A stretch of 64,000 nucleotides of DNA. Source: Mesorhizobium sp. B2-1-1 (GTDB taxonomy: Bacteria; Pseudomonadota; Alphaproteobacteria; Rhizobiales; Rhizobiaceae). Numbering within the stretch: the stretch's first letter is position 1; each line of letters starts with the position of its first letter. Positions 10,344 through 17,746 of the stretch are shown here, in pieces. Both the position numbers and the translations under genes were made by a program. Under the pieces are notes generated by a model that was not told the DNA's origin, searched no databases, and saw only the letters and a list, made by a program, of their open reading frames with translations. Location of the stretch: assembly GCF_006442975.2 (NCBI RefSeq), contig NZ_CP083954.1:3107501-3171500 (forward strand). Direction: 5' to 3'.

Positions 10344-10624
10344 GCTGGGTTTCGTTCACCGCACTGTTTTTCGCGACCTGGTGGGTGGTGCTGTTTGCCG
10401 TTCTGCCGTTCAGCGTCAGGACGCAGGATGACGATCGTGACGTGACGCTGGGCACGGTGCCTAGCGCGCCGCGCGGACCACATATGCTGCGTGCGGTGAT
10501 CCGCACCACCGTCGCCACGGCGGTGCTCATGGGCATTTTCTACGGCCTGACGCACGGGCTGGGATATAGCCTCAACGACATCCCGCACATCGTGCCGGAA
10601 TTCGGCCAGGCCACGGCAAAATAG
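10340..10624 (+). CDS. DUF1467 family small membrane protein
   Basis: This 94-residue protein has two predicted membrane helices (about residues 5-25 and 52-73). The characteristic WWVVLFAVLPFSVRTQ segment near the N-terminus identifies the alphaproteobacterial DUF1467 family. The function is unknown. Its start overlaps the mce stop (ATGA), so it is co-translated with mce. Its position between mce and proS is frequently conserved in alphaproteobacteria, to my knowledge. Confidence 0.88.
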   Translation: MSWVSFTALFFATWWVVLFAVLPFSVRTQDDDRDVTLGTVPSAPRGPHMLRAVIRTTVATAVLMGIFYGLTHGLGYSLNDIPHIVPEFGQATAK

Positions 10625-10754
10625 CAGCATTCAAACCGGCTCTTGCGCTTCGGGCGAGGTCATGCCGCCATTCGGCGCCGGCTCATCTGTTCAGGCTTCA
10701 AAAATCATGACGCAGGGTAAGGTGGTTTGGCAACGCATTGCGCTAAGCAGGTGA

Positions 10755-10909
10755 TTGCACAAAAAAAATGCAAGGCACAAGGCCTTGCAATTTAAACGCG
10801 TCCGATCTGTTTCCGGTTTCCGGCGGCAGCGAGTAACCGCGCCTAGATCGCATCCTCCCAAGACTTTGACCGCGTAGGAGAACAGATTTTTCTCTGCTCT
10901 CTCGGTTAT
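10755..10909 (-). ncRNA. Candidate minus-strand small RNA (about 155 nt)
   Basis: Three signals line up on the minus strand in a 631-base gap with no credible gene. There is a promoter-like GTGACA-N17-CTAATG (10945 to 10917). A 9-bp hairpin with a GAAAAA loop (10901-10893 with 10886-10878) lies near the expected 5' end. A terminator-like stem-loop is followed by eight T (10788 to 10761). No convergent gene needs this terminator. An overlapping 92-codon frame (11021-10743) has no SD and no recognisable product. I could not assign it to a named family; 6S RNA is of similar size but was not confirmed. Confidence 0.5.
10761..10788 (-). terminator. Intrinsic terminator on the minus strand
   Basis: Read on the minus strand, TGCAAGGC and GCCTTGCA form an 8-bp stem around a short loop. 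The stem is followed directly by TTTTTTTT (10768-10761). This is a strong Rho-independent terminator shape. No annotated minus-strand gene lies upstream of it, which is the main reason to propose a small RNA here. Confidence 0.65.
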
Positions 10910-10916
10910 CGGGGCA

Positions 10917-10945
10917 CATTAGCCCAACGGAAATGAAAATGTCAC
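10917..10945 (-). promoter_or_regulatory. Predicted sigma-70-type promoter for the minus-strand RNA
   Basis: On the minus strand, GTGACA (10945-10940) matches 5 of 6 bases of the -35 consensus. A 17-base spacer separates it from CTAATG (10922-10917), which resembles the relaxed alphaproteobacterial -10 element. The predicted start is near 10909. This is sequence inference only. Confidence 0.4.
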
Positions 10946-11255
10946 GAAGAATTTTGCCTTGAAACGGGCATTCTCGTGCTGCACTGCACAATAGTACGGC
11001 AGGCTTTGCTTGGGAAACCACCAGCCGGGCGTTTTATGCAACCGTGGCTCCTTCGATCGTCCAGCATTCGCGGCGCGCGCGAGGGGTGCTCAAAACGTTT
11101 TCATTCCGCGCGCCACGCCGTTCGTAAGCTGAATTTCCGATTTCCGGGTCGATGCGTCCGGGTTCCCATTGCGCCATGAAATGGCTATGAAGCCGGGGCA
11201 AGCAAGCCTGCGTCGCACCGATTCTGGCGCGGCCTCCTCATTCACGGACCAGTCC
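10946..11255 (+). other. proS upstream region without a recognisable gene
   Basis: Apart from the start of the minus-strand RNA, this 310-base stretch contains no convincing coding sequence. The proS promoter presumably lies here, but I could not pick a single convincing -35/-10 pair. An open frame extends 29 codons upstream of the chosen proS start (from 11169) without similarity to ProS N-termini. Confidence 0.4.
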
Positions 11256-12584
11256 ATGCGTTTGTCGCGCTATTTCCTGCCCATCCTCAAAGAGAATCCG
11301 CGCGAGGCGGAGATCGTCTCGCATCGGCTGATGCTGCGCGCCGGCATGATCCGCCAGCAGGGGCAGGGCAGTTTTTCCTGGCTGCCGCTGGGCAAACGGG
11401 TCCTGGACAAGGTCTGCCAGATCATCCGCGAGGAACAGAACCGCGCCGGCGCGCTGGAAATCCTGATGCCGACCATCCAGTCGGCCGACCTTTGGCGCGA
11501 AAGCGGCCGCTATAACGACTACGGCAAGGAGATGTTGCGCATCAAGGACCGCCAGGACCGCGACATGCTTTACGGCCCGACCAACGAGGAAATGGTCACC
11601 GAGATCTTCCGCGCCTATGTAAAGTCCTACAAGGACTTGCCGCTCAACCTCTACCACATCCAGTGGAAGTTCCGCGACGAGGTGCGGCCGCGCTTCGGCG
11701 TCATGCGGAGCCGGGAATTCCTGATGAAGGATGCCTACTCCTTCGATCTCGACTTCGAAGGCGCGAGAGCCGCCTACAACAGGATGTTCGTGTCCTATCT
11801 CCGGACCTTCACCCGCATGGGCCTACAGGCGATCCCGATGCGGGCCGACACCGGTCCGATCGGCGGCGATCTCAGCCATGAATTCATCATCCTGGCCGAC
11901 ACCGGCGAGAGCCAGGTGTTCTGCCATCGCGATTATCTGTCGCTCGGCGTGCCCGGAGCCAACACCGATTTCTCCAACGACGCCGAGATATCAGGCATCG
12001 TCAAGACCTGGACGACGCCTTACGCCGCGACCGACGAAATGCATGACGAAGCGGCCTGGGCTGAGGTTCCCGACAGCGACAAGGTTTCGGCGCGCGGCAT
12101 CGAAGTCGGCCATATCTTCCATTTCGGCGAGAAATACTCCAAGCCGATGGGCGCCAAGGTGACCGGGCCCGACGGCAAGGATCATTTCGCTTCCGGCGGT
12201 TCCTACGGCATCGGCCCGTCGCGGCTGGTTGCGGCGATCATCGAAGCCAGCCATGACGAGAACGGCATCATCTGGCCGGAAGCGGTGGCGCCGTTCGACA
12301 TCGGCCTGATCAACATGAAAGCCGGCGATGCCGATTGCGACCGTGTCTGCGATGAACTCAACGCAGCTTTCACTGCCGCCGGCAAGGATGTGCTCTATGA
12401 CGACACCGACCAGCGGCCGGGCGGCAAGTTCGCCACCGCCGACCTGATCGGCCTGCCCTGGCAGGTGATCGTCGGACCGCGCGGCGTGGCCGCCGGCGAG
12501 GTCGAGATCAAGAACCGCAAGACCGGCGAGCGCGTGACGCTGCCGATCGCCGATGCGAAAAAACGCTTCGGTGCCGCCGCATGA
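11256..12584 (+). CDS. proS: Prolyl-tRNA synthetase (short alphaproteobacterial form)
   Basis: This class II aminoacyl-tRNA synthetase charges tRNA-Pro with proline. The 442-residue length matches the alphaproteobacterial form, which lacks the inserted editing domain of the E. coli enzyme. Visible features are the N-terminal [13 protein letters not shown], motif 2 ([26 protein letters not shown]), motif 3 ([17 protein letters not shown]) and the C-terminal anticodon-binding domain (from about residue 345). The ATG at 11256 was chosen because the protein family begins here. The stop overlaps the start of the lolC gene by 4 bases. Confidence 0.96.
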   Translation: MRLSRYFLPILKENPREAEIVSHRLMLRAGMIRQQGQGSFSWLPLGKRVLDKVCQIIREEQNRAGALEILMPTIQSADLWRESGRYNDYGKEMLRIKDRQDRDMLYGPTNEEMVTEIFRAYVKSYKDLPLNLYHIQWKFRDEVRPRFGVMRSREFLMKDAYSFDLDFEGARAAYNRMFVSYLRTFTRMGLQAIPMRADTGPIGGDLSHEFIILADTGESQVFCHRDYLSLGVPGANTDFSNDAEISGIVKTWTTPYAATDEMHDEAAWAEVPDSDKVSARGIEVGHIFHFGEKYSKPMGAKVTGPDGKDHFASGGSYGIGPSRLVAAIIEASHDENGIIWPEAVAPFDIGLINMKAGDADCDRVCDELNAAFTAAGKDVLYDDTDQRPGGKFATADLIGLPWQVIVGPRGVAAGEVEIKNRKTGERVTLPIADAKKRFGAAA

Positions 12585-13867
12585 GCGAGGCGGCGGCAGC
12601 GAGACCGGCAGGCGCCGGACCGTTTTCCATCTTCGAACGCACGGTGGCGTGGCGCTATCTGCGCTCGCGACGCAAGGAGACGGTGATCTCGGTCATCGCC
12701 TCGATCTCCTTCCTCGGCATCATGCTGGGAGTGGCGACGCTGATCGTGGTGATGGCCGTCATGAACGGGTTCAGGGCCGAGCTGCTCACCCGCATCCTCG
12801 GCGTAAACGGCCATCTGATCGTGCAGCCGCTGGATTCGCCGCTTGAGGACTATGCGCAGGTCGCCGGCCGCATCAACGGCGTGGCCGGCGTGAAATACGC
12901 CATTCCGCTGATCGACGGCCAGGTGCTGGCGCAAGGTAATGTCGGCGGCGGCTCCGGCGCGCTGGTGCGCGGCATCAGGGGCGAGGACCTGGGCAAGATT
13001 GCCATCGTCGCCAACAACATCAAGCAGGGCTCGATCGCCGATTTCGACACGGGCGAGGGCGTCGCCATCGGCAAGCGCATGGCGGAGAATCTCGGCCTGG
13101 CGCTCGGCGACACGATCACGCTGATCTCGCCGGACGGCGACGTGACGCCGCTCGGCACGACGCCGCGCATGAAAGGCTACAAGATCGCGGCGATCTTCGA
13201 AGTCGGCATGTCGGAATATGACGCCTCCATCGTCTACATGCCCTTTTCCGAGGCGCAGCTCTATTTCAACATGGATGGGCGAGCCCAGACGATCGAGATC
13301 TATGTCGACAATCCCGATGATGTCGACGCGCTGAAACCGAAGGTGGAAGAGGCGGCGCAGCGACCCATCGACCTCGTCGACTGGCGGCAGCGCAACGAGA
13401 CCTTCTTTTCCGCCCTGCAGGTGGAGCGCAACGTCATGTTCATGATCCTGACCCTGATCGTTCTGGTGGCGGCGCTCAACATCATCTCCGGGCTGGTCAT
13501 GCTGGTGAAAGACAAGGGGCACGACATCGCCATCCTGCGCACCATGGGCGCCTCGCGCGGCGCCATCCTGCGCATCTTCCTGATGACGGGCGCGGCGATC
13601 GGCGTCACCGGCACCATCGCCGGCGTGCTGCTCGGCGTGGTCATCTGCCTCAACATCGAATCGATCCGCGAGTTCTTTTCCTGGATGACGGGCAAGGTGC
13701 TGTTCAATCCGGAGCTCTATTTCCTCAGCCAGTTGCCGGCGAAGATGGATCCGCGCGAGACGACCTATGTCGTCATCATGGCGCTCGGCCTGTCCTTCCT
13801 GGCGACGTTGTTTCCGGCATGGCGGGCGGCCCGCCTCGATCCGGTCGAAGCGCTGAGGTACGAATGA
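12581..13867 (+). CDS. lolC: Lipoprotein-releasing system transmembrane protein (LolC/LolE family)
   Basis: This inner-membrane permease of the LolCDE ABC transporter extracts lipoproteins for transfer to the periplasmic carrier LolA. The 428-residue protein has one N-terminal membrane helix (about 38-62), a large periplasmic MacB-like domain, and three C-terminal helices in the FtsX domain (about 285-425). The family start [16 protein letters not shown] is present. Only one LolC/E gene is present beside lolD, so the transporter is probably a homodimeric LolF-type permease, as in many non-enteric bacteria. The start overlaps the proS stop and the stop overlaps lolD. Confidence 0.93.
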   Translation: MSEAAAARPAGAGPFSIFERTVAWRYLRSRRKETVISVIASISFLGIMLGVATLIVVMAVMNGFRAELLTRILGVNGHLIVQPLDSPLEDYAQVAGRINGVAGVKYAIPLIDGQVLAQGNVGGGSGALVRGIRGEDLGKIAIVANNIKQGSIADFDTGEGVAIGKRMAENLGLALGDTITLISPDGDVTPLGTTPRMKGYKIAAIFEVGMSEYDASIVYMPFSEAQLYFNMDGRAQTIEIYVDNPDDVDALKPKVEEAAQRPIDLVDWRQRNETFFSALQVERNVMFMILTLIVLVAALNIISGLVMLVKDKGHDIAILRTMGASRGAILRIFLMTGAAIGVTGTIAGVLLGVVICLNIESIREFFSWMTGKVLFNPELYFLSQLPAKMDPRETTYVVIMALGLSFLATLFPAWRAARLDPVEALRYE

Positions 13868-14547
13868 TGGCGCAGGCCATTATCGAGTTGAAGAGCGTCG
13901 AGCGGCACTATGTCCAGGGGCCGCGCAAGCTCACCATTCTGAACGGTGCGGACTTCTCGCTGAAGCGCGGCGAGATGGTGGCGCTGGTGGCGCCGTCCGG
14001 CACCGGCAAATCGACGCTGCTGCATACGGCAGGGCTCTTGGAACGGCCCGACGCCGGCGACGTGATTCTCTCCGGCCGGGCCTGCGGCCGGCTATCCGAT
14101 GACGAGCGCACCTCGATCCGCCGCAACGATGTCGGCTTCGTCTACCAGTTCCACCATCTGCTGCCGGAGTTTTCGGCGCTGGAAAACATCATGATGCCGC
14201 AGCTCATCAAAGGGCTGCCGCGCAAGGAGGCGGCCGAGCGCGCGGCGCAGCTGCTCGACTACATGCAGATCGGCAAGCGCGCATCGCACCGGCCGTCCGA
14301 ACTGTCGGGCGGCGAGCAACAGCGCGTGGCAATCGCACGCGCGGTCGCCAATGCGCCGCTGGTGCTGCTGGCGGACGAGCCCACCGGGAATCTCGACCCG
14401 GTCACTGCCTCCTATGTGTTCGAGGCGCTGGAGGCATTGGTGCGGCAATCCGGCCTCGCGGCGCTGATCGCCACCCACAATCACCAGCTGGCAGCGCGCA
14501 TGGACCGGCGCGTCACCCTGGCCGAGGGCAAGGTGGTGCCGCTCTAA
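13864..14547 (+). CDS. lolD: Lipoprotein-releasing system ATP-binding protein LolD
   Basis: LolD is the ATPase of the lipoprotein export transporter. The 227-residue product has Walker [10 protein letters not shown] (43-51), the Q-loop in [17 protein letters not shown], the signature [14 protein letters not shown], and Walker B with [11 protein letters not shown]. The start is the first of two adjacent ATG codons (13864 or 13867), overlapping the lolC stop. An alanine replaces the usual first glycine of Walker A, a minor variation. The gene-poor region after it marks the end of this operon. Confidence 0.95.
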   Translation: MMAQAIIELKSVERHYVQGPRKLTILNGADFSLKRGEMVALVAPSGTGKSTLLHTAGLLERPDAGDVILSGRACGRLSDDERTSIRRNDVGFVYQFHHLLPEFSALENIMMPQLIKGLPRKEAAERAAQLLDYMQIGKRASHRPSELSGGEQQRVAIARAVANAPLVLLADEPTGNLDPVTASYVFEALEALVRQSGLAALIATHNHQLAARMDRRVTLAEGKVVPL

Positions 14548-15024
14548 GGGGTACCTCGATGTCCGCTGCGAGATTGGGTTCAACCTTAACAACGTCCAGC
14601 GAGATTTCCGCGGGTTTAGTTTGCCTTCGGGGATACTGATCCCTCCGGGAGTCCTCTGGATCAGAACCGCCAGTGAGCCTTCAGTGCGATCAGGGCGGAA
14701 GAGATCGCGGTCATCACCAGGATGAGCAGCCAGGGTTACAAAGTTGCGCGAGAGGCGCCACCGGCGGCCTTGCCTCATGCGCTTTCGCCAGCGATCAGCT
14801 TGATTGGCGCCTTGGTGTTGCCTCACGTCATCACTCGGCAGTCGTAGCTTACCCACTATTGTCTCGACTGAGATTGAGGGCAGCAGGCGCTCATCCCATA
14901 CGCTAACTGACGATAGCGTCGCCGACATCTTCCTGACCTGTTGATAGGTCCCGCGCCGTCAACCTTTTCTTAACCCTGCCGGTTTGATCGCTCGAAAATT
15001 CCGGCTGCGGACGGATGCCGCTCG
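14548..15024. other. Gene-free stretch, possibly with a degraded gene remnant
   Basis: No intact gene was found in this 477-base region. On the minus strand, near 14741-14664, there is a short frame encoding PWLLILVMTAISSALIALKA and ending HWRF-stop. It reads like the last membrane helix of a transporter, but it is preceded immediately by a stop. This suggests a decayed gene; it is too short to name. Confidence 0.35.
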
Positions 15025-15059
15025 TTGACTTTGAAACAAAATTAGAACAAATTGCGAAC
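15025..15059 (+). promoter_or_regulatory. LexA (SOS) box and promoter of the 28-residue peptide gene
   Basis: GAAC-AAATTGC-GAAC at 15045-15059 exactly matches the alphaproteobacterial LexA operator (GAAC/GTTC-N7 direct repeat). An AAAC at 15034-15037 extends it upstream with the same 11-base period, giving a near-triple repeat. TTGACT at 15025-15030 is a plausible -35, with the operator covering the weak -10 region (15048-15053). LexA bound here would block the polymerase. The next start codon is 22 bases beyond the box. Confidence 0.72.
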
Positions 15060-15081
15060 ATATCAACAACAGGAGAGAGTT

Positions 15082-15168
15082 ATGACCGATCTGGTTCAGG
15101 ATGTCATCTCGCTGGTTTGCATGAGCACCTTCCTCATTTCCATGGCGATCTGGATCGGAGCCATGTGA
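15082..15168 (+). CDS. Putative SOS-induced 28-residue inner-membrane peptide (SidA-like by context)
   Basis: This small frame starts with ATG at 15082, 2 bases after a strong AGGAGAGAG ribosome-binding site (15071-15079), and ends at TGA 15166-15168. The product has a short acidic N-terminus (MTDLVQDV). A single hydrophobic segment (ISLVCMSTFLISMAIWIGAM) then runs to the C-terminus, so it should insert into the inner membrane. The LexA box directly upstream predicts DNA-damage induction. Size, topology and regulation resemble Caulobacter SidA, a 29-residue LexA-controlled inhibitor of FtsW/FtsN, but I have not aligned the two. The function in cell division is inference. Confidence 0.65.
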   Translation: MTDLVQDVISLVCMSTFLISMAIWIGAM

Positions 15169-15196
15169 GGTGACCGTCTCTGCAGTCGCTGTTCCG

Positions 15197-15212
15197 GCGG
15201 ACGAAAGTCCGC
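15197..15212 (+). terminator. Short GAAA-tetraloop hairpin after the SOS peptide
   Basis: GCGGAC-GAAA-GTCCGC forms a 6-bp stem with a stable GAAA tetraloop 28 bases after the peptide stop. It is followed by only TTT, so it is a weak terminator at best or a 3'-end protecting hairpin. Confidence 0.35.
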
Positions 15213-15254
15213 TTTGCCGTTAAGCCTTTCTTGCCGCCCATGGCGCTAGGGTGT

Positions 15255-15274
15255 CGCTCCTGAAAGCAGGAGCG
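15255..15274 (+). promoter_or_regulatory. Hairpin sequestering the ribosome-binding site of the M50 protease gene
   Basis: CGCTCCTG (15255-15262) pairs perfectly with CAGGAGCG (15267-15274) across an AAAG loop. The 3' arm contains the AGGAG ribosome-binding site (15268-15272), 6 bases before the GTG start at 15279. When folded, the site is hidden, so translation should depend on melting, on coupling or on a binding factor. Confidence 0.5.
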
Positions 15275-15278
15275 CCGC

Positions 15279-16526
15279 GTGTCGCCCATCGTCGCCGCCT
15301 TCCTCGTGGCCAGCAATCTAGGGCTGATTTTTCTCCTGATGAGCGTGCCGCTTGGTTTGCGCACAATCAGGCTCAGCCGCACGGTCGCGGCCGACCGGCA
15401 GCGTCTGTGGCAGGCGCTGTGGCCGCTCGGGAGCAATGCCGGCTGGTCCGGCGAAATCCTCTCGGCAGAGATGCTGGGCGAGGGAGTGGTCCGCACCAGA
15501 ATGTCCTGGGAGGGCCGGGACGGCCTGCCGATCGAACGCAAGGCCCTGCTCGAGAATGTCGTGCATGGCAGGTGCTTTTCGATGCGCGTCATCGAGGACA
15601 CGGCGCTCGATCCGTCTTTCTGGGCGCATTATCGGGAAACCGCGCAGTTGGTCTCGATTGGCGAGGCCACCCGGGTTACGCTCACCCAGACCGACCGTTA
15701 CCGCGGCGTGGCCTTCCTGGCGTTCCGCTATTTCGCCATGCGCCGCGAACTCGCCAAGCTGGATGGCTGGGCCAGGACAGGGCGGTATCGCAAGGGCGGC
15801 TGGTTCGAACATCCGCTGAGTCAGCTCGGCTTCGCCGCTCTCTCGGCATTCATCCTGTGGCCGTTCTTCGGGCTTCACCGCGGCGGGCTTGCTCTGGCCG
15901 CGATCCTGACTTCCGTTGTCGCCCTGCACGAGCTCGGCCACATGGCGGCATTCCGCCTGATGGGCCACCGCAGGGCGCGCATGATCTTCATCCCGCTGCT
16001 CGGCGGCCTCGCCATTGGCGGCCGGCCCTATGACAGCCGTTTCGAAGTTGCGTTCGTGGCGCTGATGGGCGCCGGGTTCTCTGCTTTCCTGGTGCCGTTG
16101 GCGATGATGGGCAGCACGTTTGCAAGCGCGGAAGGGCACTGGCTTGCCGCGACATTGCTGGCGACACTGGCGGGCTGTGCTGCCCTGTTCAACATCGCCA
16201 ATCTGGTGCCGGTGTGGAAATTCGATGGCGGCCAGGTGCTGCGCCAGATCTGCCCGGGGCCGGTCGCGCTGGCGCTGGCCTCCTTCTTCCTGCTCTCGGC
16301 GTTCCTGGCGCTTGGCTGGCGGGCCGGCTTTTCCATCGGCTTTCTGCTCGCGGCCGGCGCGGTCTTTGCAATCCTCAGCCTTCTGACAGCGGGCAGCGGG
16401 GTGAGGCCGCGCCACGAACTGAAGCCGATCCGCACGGCCGACCGTTTCGTCATCGCCGGCGCGCTGCTGGCGGTGTTCGTCATCCACGGTTATGGAGTGC
16501 TCTGGGCGTCGGCACGGCTGATCTGA
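15279..16526 (+). CDS. M50 (site-2-type) intramembrane metalloprotease with an N-terminal SRPBCC-like domain
   Basis: The 415-residue protein begins with one membrane helix (about 3-25). A soluble region follows (about 35-155) that resembles an SRPBCC/polyketide-cyclase fold. The second half is polytopic and carries HELGH (217-221) and, about 95 residues later, NLVPVWKFDGG with D316, the zinc-site pair of S2P proteases. The start is GTG at 15279 with AGGAG at proper spacing. Substrate and pathway are unknown. The soluble domain might sense a ligand or present substrate. It sits directly after the SOS peptide gene but probably has separate control. Confidence 0.75.
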   Translation: MSPIVAAFLVASNLGLIFLLMSVPLGLRTIRLSRTVAADRQRLWQALWPLGSNAGWSGEILSAEMLGEGVVRTRMSWEGRDGLPIERKALLENVVHGRCFSMRVIEDTALDPSFWAHYRETAQLVSIGEATRVTLTQTDRYRGVAFLAFRYFAMRRELAKLDGWARTGRYRKGGWFEHPLSQLGFAALSAFILWPFFGLHRGGLALAAILTSVVALHELGHMAAFRLMGHRRARMIFIPLLGGLAIGGRPYDSRFEVAFVALMGAGFSAFLVPLAMMGSTFASAEGHWLAATLLATLAGCAALFNIANLVPVWKFDGGQVLRQICPGPVALALASFFLLSAFLALGWRAGFSIGFLLAAGAVFAILSLLTAGSGVRPRHELKPIRTADRFVIAGALLAVFVIHGYGVLWASARLI

Positions 16527-16542
16527 GCTGTCCGGGAAGCGT

Positions 16543-17286
16543 TCAGCCGGCCTCGCGGGCTGTTTCCAAGGGCAAGGCCGTAGCCGGGCCGAAGACATCC
16601 TCGAACGCTGATTTCAGCGCCAGATCGAGATCGGCCATCGTCACCGGCAGCCCGAGATCGACAAGGCTGGTGACGCCGTGGTCCTGCACGCCGCACGGCA
16701 CGATACCACTGAAATGGCCGAGGTCCGGCTCGACATTGATGGCGATGCCGTGAAAACTCACCCAGCGCCTGAGCCGAATACCTATTGCCGCGATCTTGTC
16801 CTCCGCGGCAGAGCCGTCCGGCAGGGCAGGGCGATCGGGCCGCACCACCCAGACGCCGACGCGATCCTCACGGCGCTCGCCATTGACGTTGAAGGCGGCG
16901 AGCGTGCCGATGATCCACTGTTCGAGGGCGGCGACGAAGGCGCGCACATCCTCGCGGCGGCGTTTCAGGTCGAGCATGACGTAGGCGACGCGCTGGCCCG
17001 GCCCATGATAGGTGTATTCGCCGCCGCGGCCGGCCGAAAACACCGGGAACCGGTTGGCGTCGATCAGGTCCTCGCTGCGCGCACTGGTGCCGGCGGTATA
17101 GAGCGGCGGATGCTCGACCAGCCAGACCATCTCGCCGGCGGCCCCGCTGCGGATCGCTTCGGCGCGCGCCTCCATGAAGGCAAGCGCCTCGGGATAGGCG
17201 GTGAGGCCGGGCTCGATCGCCCATTCGACGGGCGCCGAACCGGGCAAAGGCAGGAACGACGTGGCGATCTGGCTGCGTTCTGGCAT
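16543..17286 (-). CDS. lipB: Octanoyl-[acyl-carrier-protein] transferase (lipoyl synthesis)
   Basis: LipB transfers octanoate from acyl carrier protein to the lipoyl domains of 2-oxoacid dehydrogenases and the glycine cleavage H protein; LipA then inserts sulphur. The 247-residue product shows [22 protein letters not shown] (87-107), the catalytic lysine K164 in DKIAAIGIR and the catalytic cysteine C198 in GIVPCGV. The start at 17286 was preferred to longer frames because AAGGGA lies at suitable spacing. It faces the M50 gene convergently with a 16-base gap. Confidence 0.94.
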   Translation of the reverse strand: MPERSQIATSFLPLPGSAPVEWAIEPGLTAYPEALAFMEARAEAIRSGAAGEMVWLVEHPPLYTAGTSARSEDLIDANRFPVFSAGRGGEYTYHGPGQRVAYVMLDLKRRREDVRAFVAALEQWIIGTLAAFNVNGERREDRVGVWVVRPDRPALPDGSAAEDKIAAIGIRLRRWVSFHGIAINVEPDLGHFSGIVPCGVQDHGVTSLVDLGLPVTMADLDLALKSAFEDVFGPATALPLETAREAG

Positions 17287-17466
17287 GGGGTGTCCCTTGT
17301 TGTACTCCATATGGCGATATCGGGCCGAAACGTCCAGTTCGCGGCGCATTTTGGCGCTTTGATCCGTTATGGCAATTCCCAGCGATTAAATGCTCGGGGC
17401 GCACTTGTTTCGCCGGAAACGATTTGCTACACGCCGCGAGCCGGTCGGTTCCGGCTCCTACCACGT

Positions 17467-17551
17467 GCGGTCGTGGCGGAATTGGTAGACGCGCAGCGTT
17501 GAGGTCGCTGTGGGGCAACCCGTGGAAGTTCGAGTCTTCTCGACCGCACCA
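17467..17551 (+). tRNA. tRNA-Leu (GAG anticodon)
   Basis: The 85-base sequence has a 7-bp acceptor stem (GCGGTCG with CGACCGC), a D-arm with GAATTGGTAGAC, and an anticodon arm CAGCG-TTGAGGT-CGCTG giving GAG. The long variable arm of class II tRNAs and a T-arm with GTTCGAGTC are present. CCA is encoded. It decodes CUC and CUU leucine codons. No integrase or attachment-site duplication is seen next to it. Confidence 0.96.
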
Positions 17552-17663
17552 TTCTCTCTCCCCAGAATCTGATTTGTAGCGGCACCTCCAGCCCTACGGG
17601 CACCGCGCATTTCGTTTGATATTCCCGCGCGTTACGCCAGTTTCTTTTTGGGCGTCGGATTTT

Positions 17664-17688
17664 CCCGAAACCGGTTTCCACTTTCGGG
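17664..17688. repeat. Short dispersed rhizobial palindrome (AAACCGGTTTCCACTTTCGG type)
   Basis: CCCGAAA (17664-17670) and TTTCGGG (17682-17688) flank CCGGTTTCCA, and GTCCGATGTTCTAG follows. This arrangement is a common intergenic repeat in rhizobia and relatives, recognised from general familiarity. It lies between tRNA-Leu and mgtE and may end the tRNA transcript or be inert. Confidence 0.5.
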
Positions 17689-17746
17689 TCCGATGTTCTA
17701 GACCTGAGACGCACCTTTTCCAGGATTGCAATGGCGGGAGGCGCTG

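Noticed and set aside
10743..11021. 92-codon minus-strand frame overlapping the small RNA
   Set aside because: It has no ribosome-binding site or recognisable product, and its 3' end coincides with the terminator region only by chance.
14092..14928. 278-codon minus-strand frame over lolD and the gene-poor stretch
   Set aside because: Half is antisense to lolD and the rest has no recognisable domain; it is not a convincing transposase.
17467..17746. Possible genomic-island insertion at tRNA-Leu
   Set aside because: There is no integrase, no repeated tRNA 3' end and no change in gene style after it.
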